DNA of 64,000 nt, taken from positions 151,969-215,968 of the forward strand of contig NZ_LISW01000005.1 in assembly GCF_001905735.1 (NCBI RefSeq), in the 5' to 3' direction. The notes below the pieces were generated by a model. That model had not been told where the DNA came from, did not search any database, and saw only the letters and a list, made by a program, of their open reading frames with translations. The DNA comes from Streptomyces sp. CB01249 (GTDB taxonomy: Bacteria > Actinomycetota > Actinomycetes > Streptomycetales > Streptomycetaceae). A program made the position numbers and the translations under genes. Within the stretch, counting starts at the first letter, position 1; every line of letters begins with the position of its first letter. Shown here one piece after another: positions 42,443 through 50,429 of the stretch.

Positions 42443-43114
42443 TTGTCCCGTCTCGCACTCATCAAGGCAGTGCTCGGACCGATCCTGCGCCTGATGTTCC
42501 GTCCCCGGATGGAGGGCATCGAGAACATTCCGGGCAGCGGGCCGGTGATCCTGGCGGGCAACCACCTGACGTTCATCGACTCGATGATCATGCCGATCTG
42601 CTGCGACCGTCCGGTCTACTTCATCGGCAAGGACGAGTACGTGACGGGCAAGGGGCTCAAGGGCCGCCTGATGGCCTGGTTCTTCACGGGCGTCGGCATG
42701 ATCCCGGTGGACCGGGACGGCGGGCGCGGCGGTGTCGCGGCGCTGATGACGGGGCGCCGGATCCTCGAAGAGGGCAAGGCGTTCGCGATCTACCCCGAGG
42801 GCACCCGCTCCCCCGACGGCCGCCTGTACCGGGGCCGTACGGGCATCGCGCGGCTGACGCTGATGACGGGCGCGCCGGTGGTGCCGTTCGCGATGATCGG
42901 CACGGACAAGCTCCAGCCGGGCGGCTCCGGTCTGCCCCGTCCGGGCAAGGTGACGGTGCGCTTCGGTGAGCCGATGGAGTTCTCGCGCTACGAGGGCATG
43001 GACCGCGACCGCTACGTGCTGCGCGCGGTGACCGACTCCGTGATGGCCGAGGTGATGCGGCTGTCCGGCCAGGAGTACGTGGACATGTACGCGACCAAGG
43101 CGAAGGCCGCCTGA
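42443..43114 (+). CDS. plsC: 1-acylglycerol-3-phosphate acyltransferase
   Basis: Acyltransferase of 223 aa. The H-x4-D motif is NHLTFID (about residues 40-46), the substrate motif is VYFIGKDEY, and YPEGTRSPDGRLYRGR is the EGTR block. TTG 42443 is chosen since GGAGGA is 4-9 nt upstream and the protein then starts LSRLALIKAVLG as in the family; no ATG or GTG in a good position exists. It makes phosphatidic acid at the membrane. Confidence 0.92.
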   Translation: MSRLALIKAVLGPILRLMFRPRMEGIENIPGSGPVILAGNHLTFIDSMIMPICCDRPVYFIGKDEYVTGKGLKGRLMAWFFTGVGMIPVDRDGGRGGVAALMTGRRILEEGKAFAIYPEGTRSPDGRLYRGRTGIARLTLMTGAPVVPFAMIGTDKLQPGGSGLPRPGKVTVRFGEPMEFSRYEGMDRDRYVLRAVTDSVMAEVMRLSGQEYVDMYATKAKAA

Positions 43115-43128
43115 TTCGCTGACGCATA

Positions 43129-43167
43129 CGTGAGGGCCCGCCCCCGGTCCGGGGGCGGGCCCTCACG
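43129..43167. terminator. Strong bidirectional hairpin terminator
   Basis: Perfect 17-bp stem CGTGAGGGCCCGCCCCC / GGGGGCGGGCCCTCACG with a 5-nt loop, between convergent plsC and the MFS gene. Confidence 0.92.
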
Positions 43168-43173
43168 CGTGTG

Positions 43174-44718
43174 TCAGTCGTGCACGATGCCCTCCTCCAG
43201 CTCCTGGCCGCGCAGCAGGAACCAGGCGGCTACGGCCGTCGCCACGAGGACGACCGCGCCGACGACGGAGGCGAGGTGCAGCCCGTCCACGAACGCGTCC
43301 TGCGCCGAGGAGACCAGCTCGTGGGCCTCGTGCGGCGGCAGCAGGTGCGAGGACTCCACGGCGCCGCCCAGCGATTCGTGCGCGGCGTCCGAGACGGCGG
43401 ACGGGGTGCCGGGCGGGGCCTGGAAGCTCTTGTAGGCGCCGGTCACGATGGAGCCGAGCAGCGCGATGCCGAGCGCCGCGCCGAGCTCGTACGCCGTCTC
43501 GGAGACCGCGGAGGCGGAGCCCGCGTGCTCCTTGGGCACGCTGGACAGGATGACGTCCGACGTCACGGTGAACGCGAAGCCCGCGCCCACGCCGACGATC
43601 AGGAGCAGCGCCCCGATCAGCGGGTAGGCCGTGTCCCGGTGGACGGCGGCGACCGCGGCCAGCGCCAGGCCGATCGCGCCGAGCCCGCCGGCCACCACGG
43701 TCCGTACGGTGAACCGCCGGGCGACCGTGCCCGCCAGCAGGCCCGCGGTGACGGCGCCGATGGCGGCGGGCAGTTCGGCGAGCCCGGCCTCCAGAGGGCC
43801 GCGGCCCTGGACCAGCTGGAGGAACTGGGAGAGGAAGAAGACGATCCCGGACAGGCCGAGGATGGTCAGCAGGTCGGCGAGGACCGCGCCGGAGAAGCCC
43901 CGGTGGTGGAAGAGCCGCATGTCCAGCAGCGGGGCGGGGAGCCGGAACTGACGGCGTACGAACCAGATCAGCGCCAGCAGCCCGGCGACGCCCACCAGGG
44001 CGGGGGTCCAGCCCACGCCGTGCGCGGCCATCTCCTTGATGGCGTAGACGACCCCGATCATGCCGACCAGCGAGAGGCCCACGCTCGGCAGGTCCCAGGG
44101 CCCGGGCGCCGGGTTCTTGGACTCCGGGATCATCTTGATGCCGACCACCACGAGCACGGCCATGACGGGCAGGTTGATCAGGAAGACCGAGCCCCACCAG
44201 AAGTGTTCGAGGAGGAATCCGCCGACGACGGGCCCGACGGCGGCACCGGCCGAGGCCATCGCGCCCCAGATGCCGATGGCGAGGCTGCGCTCGCGAGGGT
44301 CGTGGAAGAGGTTGCGGATCAGCGCGAGGGTGGACGGCATCAGGGTGGCGCCCGCGACGCCGAGCAGGGCCCGCGCCACGATCATCATCTCGGGCGTGTG
44401 CGCGTAGGCGTTGAGCACCGAGACCGCGCCGAAGGCGGTGGCACCGCAGAGCAGCAGCTTCTTGCGGCCGATGCGGTCGCCGAGGCTGCCCATGGAGACC
44501 AGGAGTCCGGCGATCACGAAGGAGTAGACGTCACCGATCCAGAGCAGCTGGGTGCCGGTCGGCTCCAGGTCCTCGCTGAGGAAGGGGGTCGCCAGGCCGA
44601 GCACGGTCGCGTCGACGGCCACGAGCAGCACGGCGAGGACGAGGACGGCCAGCGCGATCCACCGCCCGGGGCGGTACGGATCGACGGGGGGCTCCGGGTG
44701 CTCTTCGACGCTGCTCAT
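43174..44718 (-). CDS. DHA2-family (14-TM) MFS drug efflux transporter
   Basis: Proton-coupled exporter of 514 aa in the EmrB/QacA group. About 14 hydrophobic helices are visible. Conserved features: VDATVLGLATPFLSEDL (TM1, motif D1), GSLGDRIGRKKLLL (motif A) and GVAGATLMPSTLALIRNLF (motif C region). ATG 44718 overlaps the stop of the TetR gene by 4 nt (ATGA), so regulator and pump are translated together. Substrates unknown. Confidence 0.93.
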   Translation of the reverse strand: MSSVEEHPEPPVDPYRPGRWIALAVLVLAVLLVAVDATVLGLATPFLSEDLEPTGTQLLWIGDVYSFVIAGLLVSMGSLGDRIGRKKLLLCGATAFGAVSVLNAYAHTPEMMIVARALLGVAGATLMPSTLALIRNLFHDPRERSLAIGIWGAMASAGAAVGPVVGGFLLEHFWWGSVFLINLPVMAVLVVVGIKMIPESKNPAPGPWDLPSVGLSLVGMIGVVYAIKEMAAHGVGWTPALVGVAGLLALIWFVRRQFRLPAPLLDMRLFHHRGFSGAVLADLLTILGLSGIVFFLSQFLQLVQGRGPLEAGLAELPAAIGAVTAGLLAGTVARRFTVRTVVAGGLGAIGLALAAVAAVHRDTAYPLIGALLLIVGVGAGFAFTVTSDVILSSVPKEHAGSASAVSETAYELGAALGIALLGSIVTGAYKSFQAPPGTPSAVSDAAHESLGGAVESSHLLPPHEAHELVSSAQDAFVDGLHLASVVGAVVLVATAVAAWFLLRGQELEEGIVHD

Positions 44719-45266
44719 TGCTCCACGCTCCGGCGTGCGCCGCCGAGCAGCAACTCGGCGATCATGTACGGAAAGTCCCGGGCGGCCACCCGGCCCGCCT
44801 GAACGGCCCACGCCCCGCTGCCGATGAGCCCGTACAGCGCCTCGGTCAGCCAGGCCGGGGTCAGGTCGATGCGGAATTCGCCGCGCTCCTGGCCGCGCCG
44901 GAAGAAGGCGGCGACACGGGCGTCCAGCCGGTCCCAGCCGGCGTTCTGGTCGCCGTCCTCCCAGAGCTGGTTCTCCGTCACGAGAAACGAGAGCAGTCCG
45001 GCGCTCGGCTCGACGGCGACGACGAACCGGCGCAGCGCCTCCTCGCTCGTGCCCTCGTCCATCGCGGCGGCGTCGAGCGCGGCCTCGAACTCCTGGATGC
45101 CCAACTCCTCCAGCGCCCTGACCAGGGCGTCCCGCCCGGCGAAGTGGCGGTGCAGGGTGGCGCGCCCGATCCCGGCCGCCTTGGCGACCTCGTCCATGGT
45201 CGCGGTGGATTTACGGGTCAGCAGGGCGGCGGCACTGCGCAGCACCTGCTCACGATCAAGAGTCAT
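44715..45266 (-). CDS. TetR-family repressor of the efflux pump
   Basis: Regulator of 183 aa. The N-terminal HTH is MDEVAKAAGIGRATLHRHFAGRDALVRAL (about residues 24-52); the C-terminal ligand domain is TetR_C-like. The palindrome at 45279-45310 directly upstream is its likely operator, giving autorepression and repression of the pump in one operon. Confidence 0.92.
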   Translation of the reverse strand: MTLDREQVLRSAAALLTRKSTATMDEVAKAAGIGRATLHRHFAGRDALVRALEELGIQEFEAALDAAAMDEGTSEEALRRFVVAVEPSAGLLSFLVTENQLWEDGDQNAGWDRLDARVAAFFRRGQERGEFRIDLTPAWLTEALYGLIGSGAWAVQAGRVAARDFPYMIAELLLGGARRSVEQ

Positions 45267-45278
45267 GGGACAACACTA

Positions 45279-45310
45279 ACCCGAATGAGACATCAACGTC
45301 TCATTCGGGT
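45279..45310. promoter_or_regulatory. TetR operator palindrome
   Basis: Perfect 13-bp inverted repeat ACCCGAATGAGAC / GTCTCATTCGGGT with a 6-nt centre (ATCAAC), 13 bp upstream of the regulator ATG. The length and symmetry fit binding by a TetR dimer pair. It may also act as terminator for the aldo/keto reductase gene. Confidence 0.82.
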
Positions 45311-45332
45311 GAGTGGCGTCCCATTCCGCCGG

Positions 45333-46304
45333 TCAGCTCCAGGGCAGCGAGGCGCGGTGCCGCCAGTACGCCTCCGGCTCCTCGACCAGGGCCTCCAGCC
45401 TGGTCCGCCGTTCCTCGTCGAGGACGGGGACGGCCGCGTGGAGGTTGCCGGAGAGCTGGGCGACGGTGGCCGCGCCGGAGAGCACGACGCCGGCCCACGG
45501 CTGGTGGAGCACCAGGGCCAGGGCGACCGCGTCGCTCCCGAGCCCTTCCTCGTCCGCGATCTCCCGCACGACGGCGGGCGCCTGGTCACCGGCGAGCCGG
45601 CCGTTGGCCATGCCCTCCTTGACGATGACGGTGAGCCCGGCGGCGTGCGCCTCGGCAAGCGCGGGTCCCGCCGAGGTCTCCAGTGCGTTGTAGGTGGCCT
45701 GGACCGTACGGAAGAGGGGGGCGCCGTCGACCGTGACGGCGAGGGCGGCGAGGATCGCCTCGGCCTGCGCGGGGCCGCTGGTGGAGATGCCGACGCTGAC
45801 GCCCTGCGCGGCCAGTTCGGCGAGGCGGGCGTGCAGCTCCTTGTCGGCGAGCGCCGGGCTGTCCGGGGTCACCGAGTGGATCTGGTAGAGGTCGAGCCGG
45901 TCACCGAGCAGGGCGGCGGTCTCGGCGCGCTGGCGCTCGAACGCGGCGAGGCTGTGGTCCTTGACCTCGTGCACCTCCGCGTCGAGGCCCCAGTCGGCGG
46001 TGTAGGTGTAGCCCCATTTGCTGCCGACGACCACGTCGTCCGCCTCGGGGTGCGCGGCCAGCCAGCCGGCCAGGAACTCCTCGGCGCGCCCGTAGGAGCG
46101 GGCGGCGTCGAAGTAGCGGACGCCCTGCGCGTAGGCGGCGTCGAGGAGTTCGTGCGTACGGTCGCGCAGGGCGTCGGGCGAGCGCTCCCCGGGCAGGTCG
46201 CGGTCGCGGTGGAGGTTGATGTAGCCGGGCCGGCCGACGGCGGCCAGGCCGAGCCCGATGTGGGCGGTGGGGGTGGTCGCTTCGGACAGTCGGGCGAACG
46301 GCAT
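45333..46304 (-). CDS. Aldo/keto reductase
   Basis: NAD(P)H-dependent reductase of 323 aa. Visible catalytic features: YFDAARSYGRAEEF (Asp and Tyr), VVVGSKWGYTY (Lys) and LDLYQIHS (His). Closest in build to D-threo-aldose 1-dehydrogenase-like members. ATG 46304 has GAGGAG 6 nt upstream, but both lie beside or in a hairpin (46301-46360) that spans the gap from argH. Confidence 0.9.
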   Translation of the reverse strand: MPFARLSEATTPTAHIGLGLAAVGRPGYINLHRDRDLPGERSPDALRDRTHELLDAAYAQGVRYFDAARSYGRAEEFLAGWLAAHPEADDVVVGSKWGYTYTADWGLDAEVHEVKDHSLAAFERQRAETAALLGDRLDLYQIHSVTPDSPALADKELHARLAELAAQGVSVGISTSGPAQAEAILAALAVTVDGAPLFRTVQATYNALETSAGPALAEAHAAGLTVIVKEGMANGRLAGDQAPAVVREIADEEGLGSDAVALALVLHQPWAGVVLSGAATVAQLSGNLHAAVPVLDEERRTRLEALVEEPEAYWRHRASLPWS

Positions 46305-46360
46305 CGCGGGCTCCTCGTCGTCGGGCAGGACGCGCCTACCCTCAACGTAGCCCGCGATGC
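46301..46360 (-). promoter_or_regulatory. Intercistronic hairpin covering the aldo/keto reductase start codon
   Basis: Perfect 12-bp pairing AGCCCGCGATGC (46349-46360 complement) with GCATCGCGGGCT (46301-46312) around a 36-nt loop. In the minus-strand transcript the 3' arm contains the AUG and adjoins the GAGGAG site, while the 5' arm starts 8 nt after the argH stop. Confidence 0.45.
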
Positions 46361-46368
46361 GCTTTCGA

Positions 46369-47802
46369 CTACTTGTGCGCGTCCGCCCAGGCGTGCTGCA
46401 CGGCCAGGTCGGCCTTGACCTCGGCCAGCTGGGTGGCGACGGCTGAGGGTGCGGTGCCGCCGCGCCCGCTGCGGGAGGCGAGGGCGCCGGCCACGTTGAG
46501 GACGGTGCGGACCTCGGGGGTCAGGTGCTCGGAGATCTTCGCGAACTGCTCGTCCGTCAGCTCGTCCAGCTCGATGCCGTGGTGCTCGCACTCCTTGACG
46601 CACTCACCGGCGACCTCGTGGGCGACGCGGAACGGCACGCCCTTCTTGACCAGCCACTCCGCGATGTCGGTGGCGAGCGAGAATCCGGCCGGGGCCAGCT
46701 CCTCCATGCGCTCCCGGTTGACGGTGAGCGTCGCCATCATGCCGGTGAAGGCGGGGAGCAGGACCTCCAGCTGGTCGCAGGAGTCGAAGACCGGCTCCTT
46801 GTCCTCCTGGAGGTCGCGGTTGTACGCGAGCGGCAGGGCCTTCAGCGTGGCCATCAGGCCCGTGAGGTTGCCGATGAGCCGGCCCGACTTGCCCCGGGCG
46901 AGCTCGGCGATGTCCGGGTTCTTCTTCTGCGGCATGATCGAGGAGCCGGTCGAGAAGGCGTCGTGCAGGGTGACGAAGGAGAACTCCTTCGTGTTCCAGA
47001 TGATGATCTCCTCGGCGATCCGGGAGAGGTTGACGCCGATCATCGCGGTGACGAACGCGAACTCGGCGACGAAGTCCCGGGACGCCGTGCCGTCGATCGA
47101 GTTGCCCACCGAGCCCCGCTCGAAGCCGAGGTCGGCCGCGACCGCCTCCGGGTCGAGGCCCAGCGAGGACCCGGCCAGCGCGCCGGAGCCGTACGGCGAG
47201 ACGGCGGTCCGCTCGTCCCACTGCCGCAGCCGCTCCGCGTCCCGGGACAGGGACTGCACATGGGCCAGGACATGGTGGGCGAAGAGCACCGGCTGGGCGT
47301 GCTGGAGGTGCGTACGGCCGGGCATGGCGACGTCCGGGTGGGCCTCGGCGAGGCCGACCAGGGCGTCCTGGAGGTCGGCGACCAGGGAGCCGATGATGCG
47401 GGCGTGGTCGCGCAGGTACATCCGGAAGAGCGTGGCGATCTGGTCGTTGCGGGACCGGCCGGCGCGGAGCTTGCCGCCGAGGTCGGGGCCCAGCCGCTCC
47501 AGCAGGCCGCGCTCCAGAGCGGTGTGGACGTCCTCGTCGGCGATGGTGCCGGTGAAGGAGCCGTCGGCCACGTCCGCTTCGAGCTGGTCGAGCCCGGCGA
47601 TCATCCGGTTCAGCTCGTCCTCGGTGAGCAGACCGGCCTTGTTGAGGACGCGGGCGTGGGCACGGGAGCCGGCGATGTCGTACGGCGCGAGGCGCCAGTC
47701 GAAGTGGACGGACGCGGACAGCCGGGCCAGCGCCTCGGCCGGTCCGTCGGCGAAGCGGGCGCCCCAGAGACGTACGTCGCCGTTGCCGTTGCCGTTGCTC
47801 AC
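46369..47802 (-). CDS. argH: Argininosuccinate lyase
   Basis: Last enzyme of arginine synthesis, splitting argininosuccinate to arginine and fumarate; 477 aa, normal length. Signature GSSIMPQKKNPD is intact, as are LRAGRSRNDQIATL, MPGRTHLQHAQPVLFAHH and YGSGALAGSSL. GTG 47802 follows GAGGAG at 6 nt. It stands apart from argCJBDR but has its own ArgR-type palindrome at 47846-47861, so it should share arginine repression. argG and argF are not in the window. Confidence 0.97.
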   Translation of the reverse strand: MSNGNGNGDVRLWGARFADGPAEALARLSASVHFDWRLAPYDIAGSRAHARVLNKAGLLTEDELNRMIAGLDQLEADVADGSFTGTIADEDVHTALERGLLERLGPDLGGKLRAGRSRNDQIATLFRMYLRDHARIIGSLVADLQDALVGLAEAHPDVAMPGRTHLQHAQPVLFAHHVLAHVQSLSRDAERLRQWDERTAVSPYGSGALAGSSLGLDPEAVAADLGFERGSVGNSIDGTASRDFVAEFAFVTAMIGVNLSRIAEEIIIWNTKEFSFVTLHDAFSTGSSIMPQKKNPDIAELARGKSGRLIGNLTGLMATLKALPLAYNRDLQEDKEPVFDSCDQLEVLLPAFTGMMATLTVNRERMEELAPAGFSLATDIAEWLVKKGVPFRVAHEVAGECVKECEHHGIELDELTDEQFAKISEHLTPEVRTVLNVAGALASRSGRGGTAPSAVATQLAEVKADLAVQHAWADAHK

Positions 47803-47845
47803 TACGTGCTCCTCGGAAGTGCCACGATCAGTAATAGGCATAACT

Positions 47846-47861
47846 ATGCAGAGCTCTGCAT
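47846..47861. promoter_or_regulatory. ArgR box of argH
   Basis: Perfect 16-bp palindrome ATGCAGAGCTCTGCAT, in an AT-rich setting unusual here, 44 bp upstream of the argH GTG. Half-sites of the TGCAT/ATGCA type are those of Streptomyces ARG boxes, and the adjacent argR encodes the repressor. Confidence 0.75.
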
Positions 47862-47932
47862 GGTTTGTCAAAGCGGATGCCGGGACCGCCGGGCCGCCGG
47901 TACGGTCGGTCTCCGGAACACCTGGGGGGATC

Positions 47933-49111
47933 ATGGACCACGCGTGGACAGCGGCGCAGCGCCTCGCCGAGGGCCGGCCCGTGCGCGAAGCGCTCGGCGG
48001 GCGGGACTCCGCGGCGGACTGGGTGGCCCTCGATCTGGCGGTGCGGTACCCGCCCTGGTACGCCGCGGACCGCTGGGTCCCGCCGCTCCCGGACCGGGAC
48101 GCCGCGCCGACCGAACCCGGCACCGCCCTCGCTCTGTGCCACCGCGACGGCCGGATCCGGGGGGCCGCGCTCGACCGCGTGTCCCGCTACCCGGACCTGC
48201 TGCCCCTCCTCGTCGTGCGGTGCACGGACTGGGCGGCTCCGGTACGTGAGCGGGCCCGGGCCCTGCTCGCGGAGGCACCGCCCGCCGGGCTTGTCGCGCA
48301 GGCGGAGCTGATCCTGCTCCTGGACCGGCGCGAGCGGGGCGGGTTCGCGGCGGAGCAGCTGGGCCGGGCGCTGCGCGAGGGCCCCGCCGAGGCCGTGCAC
48401 CCGCTGCTGGAGAGCGCCGACCGGGCGACACGCCGGTTCGCCCATCGCGTCGCCGTCGAGCGCGGACTGCTGCCGCCGCTCCGGCTGGCCCGCATCGCCG
48501 CGCGCTCGGGGGACGCCGTCCTCCAGGACCTGTGCGCGGAGGCGGCCGTCGCCGCGGTGCGCGGGACGGGCCGCGACGACGGCGTCCTCGGCATCCTGCT
48601 GACCGGCCGCTCGGGCCGCGTCCGGGCCGCCGGAGTCACCGCGCTGCGGCGCGCCGGCCGGTACGAGGAGGCGCGGGCCCATCTGACGGACCGTTCGGGC
48701 GTGGTGCGGGCCTGCGCCCGGTACGTGGTGCGCCAGGGCGGGACCGACCCGCTGCCGCTGTACCGGGAGCTGTGCGCGGGCGAGGCCGTCGCGCCGGGCG
48801 CCGCCGCCGGGCTCGGCGAGTGCGGCGACCTGAAGGAGGACGCGGGCACGCTGTGGGCCCTGGTCCGCCACCCGGACCCGGCCGTGCGCGCCCAGGCGGT
48901 GAACGGGCTGCGGGCGCTGGACGCGGTGCGATGGGAGGGGCTGGCGCCGTTGCTGGACGACCCGTCATCCGCCGTGGTCCGGGCGGCGACCCGGGCCCTG
49001 CTCCCCCACGCGGCCGAGTTCCCGGTGGAGTGGCTGCGCGAGCGGGACAGCCCGGAGTCGCGCCGGGCGGTGCGGGTGGGGGCGCAGCGGCTGCTGCGGG
49101 CGGCGCGCTGA
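47933..49111 (+). CDS. HEAT-repeat-like protein, 392 aa
   Basis: Alpha-solenoid protein made of repeated two-helix units, for example IRGAALDRVSRYPDLLPLLVVRCTD, VRERARALLAEA, VRAAGVTALRRAGR, VRACARYVVRQ and VRAQAVNGLRALDAVRWEGL. The N-terminus carries a conserved-looking WYAADRWVPPLPDRD block. ATG 47933 follows GGGGGGA. Probably a protein-protein interaction scaffold; partners unknown. Divergent from argH. Confidence 0.82.
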   Translation: MDHAWTAAQRLAEGRPVREALGGRDSAADWVALDLAVRYPPWYAADRWVPPLPDRDAAPTEPGTALALCHRDGRIRGAALDRVSRYPDLLPLLVVRCTDWAAPVRERARALLAEAPPAGLVAQAELILLLDRRERGGFAAEQLGRALREGPAEAVHPLLESADRATRRFAHRVAVERGLLPPLRLARIAARSGDAVLQDLCAEAAVAAVRGTGRDDGVLGILLTGRSGRVRAAGVTALRRAGRYEEARAHLTDRSGVVRACARYVVRQGGTDPLPLYRELCAGEAVAPGAAAGLGECGDLKEDAGTLWALVRHPDPAVRAQAVNGLRALDAVRWEGLAPLLDDPSSAVVRAATRALLPHAAEFPVEWLRERDSPESRRAVRVGAQRLLRAAR

Positions 49112-49151
49112 TCCCGTATCGGAACCCTGAGCCGATCCGCCGGGTACGGCC

Positions 49152-49157
49152 TAGAGT
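49152..49157 (+). promoter_or_regulatory. -10 box for a probably leaderless transcript
   Basis: TAGAGT ends 7 nt before the ATG of the L,D-transpeptidase-like gene, the spacing expected if transcription starts at the A of the start codon. No ribosome site precedes that ATG. The -35 region is weak. Confidence 0.55.
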
Positions 49158-49164
49158 CCGTGGC

Positions 49165-49872
49165 ATGCGAAGACTTGTGACAACCGCCGCCGTTCTGCTG
49201 GCCCTCGGCACCGTCGTCGGGGCCGGGCGGCCGCCGCTGGCCACCGCCCCGCTACCGACCCGGCTCGCCGACACGGGCGGCGGCACCCAGCTGATCACCG
49301 CCATGGCGGACTCCACCTCGTCCACCGTCGGCACCCTCACCTGGTGGGACCTGCGGGACGGGAAGTGGGTCGCCGCCGGGACCGCCGCCGCCCGGTTCGG
49401 CTCGAAGGGCCTCACCGAGGGCAGCACCCGGCAGCAGAGCACGTACACGACGCCGACCGGTCTGTACGACCTGCCGTACGCCTTCGGGGTCAAGGCCGCG
49501 CCCGCGGGCACGCGCTTCTCGTACCGGCAGGCCACCACCAAGTCCTGGTGGTGCGAGGACAACGAGGCCGCCGCCTACAACCGCTGGGTCGAGCCGCTGC
49601 CCTCGGACTGCCGGGCCTCGGAGTCCGAGCAGATCACCGCGTACCCCACGCAGTACGCCCGGGCGCTCGTCATCGGCTTCAACTACGACAAGCCGGTACG
49701 CGGCCGGGGCGCCGGGATCTTCCTGCACGTCAACGGGTCCGGCGCGACCGCCGGTTGCGTCTCCGTACCGGCGGACGCGATGGACCGCATCCTGGCCTGG
49801 GCCGACCCGGCCCGCAGCCCGCACATCGCGATCGGCACCGTCGCCGGCGCGACCGCGATCACGAACTACTGA
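49165..49872 (+). CDS. Secreted YkuD-like (L,D-transpeptidase fold) protein
   Basis: Protein of 235 aa with an N-terminal signal peptide (RRLVTTAAVLLALGTVVGAG). The C-terminal half has the YkuD-type active site: FLHVNGSGATAGCVSVP, with catalytic Cys near residue 196 and the preceding His. TYTTPTGLYDLPYAFG fits the substrate-cleft strand. It may crosslink or trim peptidoglycan outside the membrane. The stop is 11 nt from that of convergent argR. Confidence 0.85.
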   Translation: MRRLVTTAAVLLALGTVVGAGRPPLATAPLPTRLADTGGGTQLITAMADSTSSTVGTLTWWDLRDGKWVAAGTAAARFGSKGLTEGSTRQQSTYTTPTGLYDLPYAFGVKAAPAGTRFSYRQATTKSWWCEDNEAAAYNRWVEPLPSDCRASESEQITAYPTQYARALVIGFNYDKPVRGRGAGIFLHVNGSGATAGCVSVPADAMDRILAWADPARSPHIAIGTVAGATAITNY

Positions 49873-49882
49873 CGCGTCTTCA

Positions 49883-50419
49883 CTAACGCTCGTTCTGCGC
49901 GAGCCGCAGCAGATGGTCGGCGAGCGCCTGCCCGCCGGCCGGGTCGCGGCTGATCAGCATGAGCGTGTCGTCACCCGCGATGGTGCCGAGGATGTCGTGC
50001 AGTTCGGCCTGGTCGATGGCCGAGGCGAGGAACTGCGCGGCGCCCGGCGGCGTACGCAGCACCACCAGGTTGGCCGAGGCCTCCGCCGAGATCAGCAGTT
50101 CGGCGGAGAGCCTGCGCATCCGCTCCTCCTTGGCGGAGCCGCCCAGCGGCGCCTGCGGGGTGCGGAAACCGCCCTCGCTGGGCACCGCGTAGATCAGCTC
50201 GCCGCCGGTGTTGCGGATCTTCACCGCGCCCAGCTCGTCCAGGTCCCGGGAGAGCGTCGCCTGAGTGACGCTCAGCCCGTCGTCGCTGAGGAGCTTGGCC
50301 AGCTGGCTCTGCGAGCGCACCGGCTGCCGGTTGAGGATGTCCACGATCCGGCGGTGGCGGGCCGTGCGGGTCTGCGGCACCGAAGGCCCGCCGAACTCGG
50401 ATTCCTGCGCCTCGGTCAT
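49883..50419 (-). CDS. argR: Arginine repressor
   Basis: Hexameric arginine-dependent regulator, 178 aa. The N-terminal winged HTH is HRRIVDILNRQPVRSQSQLAKLL ... VTQATLSRDLDELGAVKI; the C-terminal oligomerisation and arginine-binding domain includes GTIAGDDTLMLISRD with the conserved GDDT. ATG 50419 lies 10 nt after the argD stop, with TGAGG upstream. Last gene of argC-J-B-D-R, so its own level is under the argC ARG box. Confidence 0.96.
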   Translation of the reverse strand: MTEAQESEFGGPSVPQTRTARHRRIVDILNRQPVRSQSQLAKLLSDDGLSVTQATLSRDLDELGAVKIRNTGGELIYAVPSEGGFRTPQAPLGGSAKEERMRRLSAELLISAEASANLVVLRTPPGAAQFLASAIDQAELHDILGTIAGDDTLMLISRDPAGGQALADHLLRLAQNER

Positions 50420-50429
50420 CGTCGTCGCC

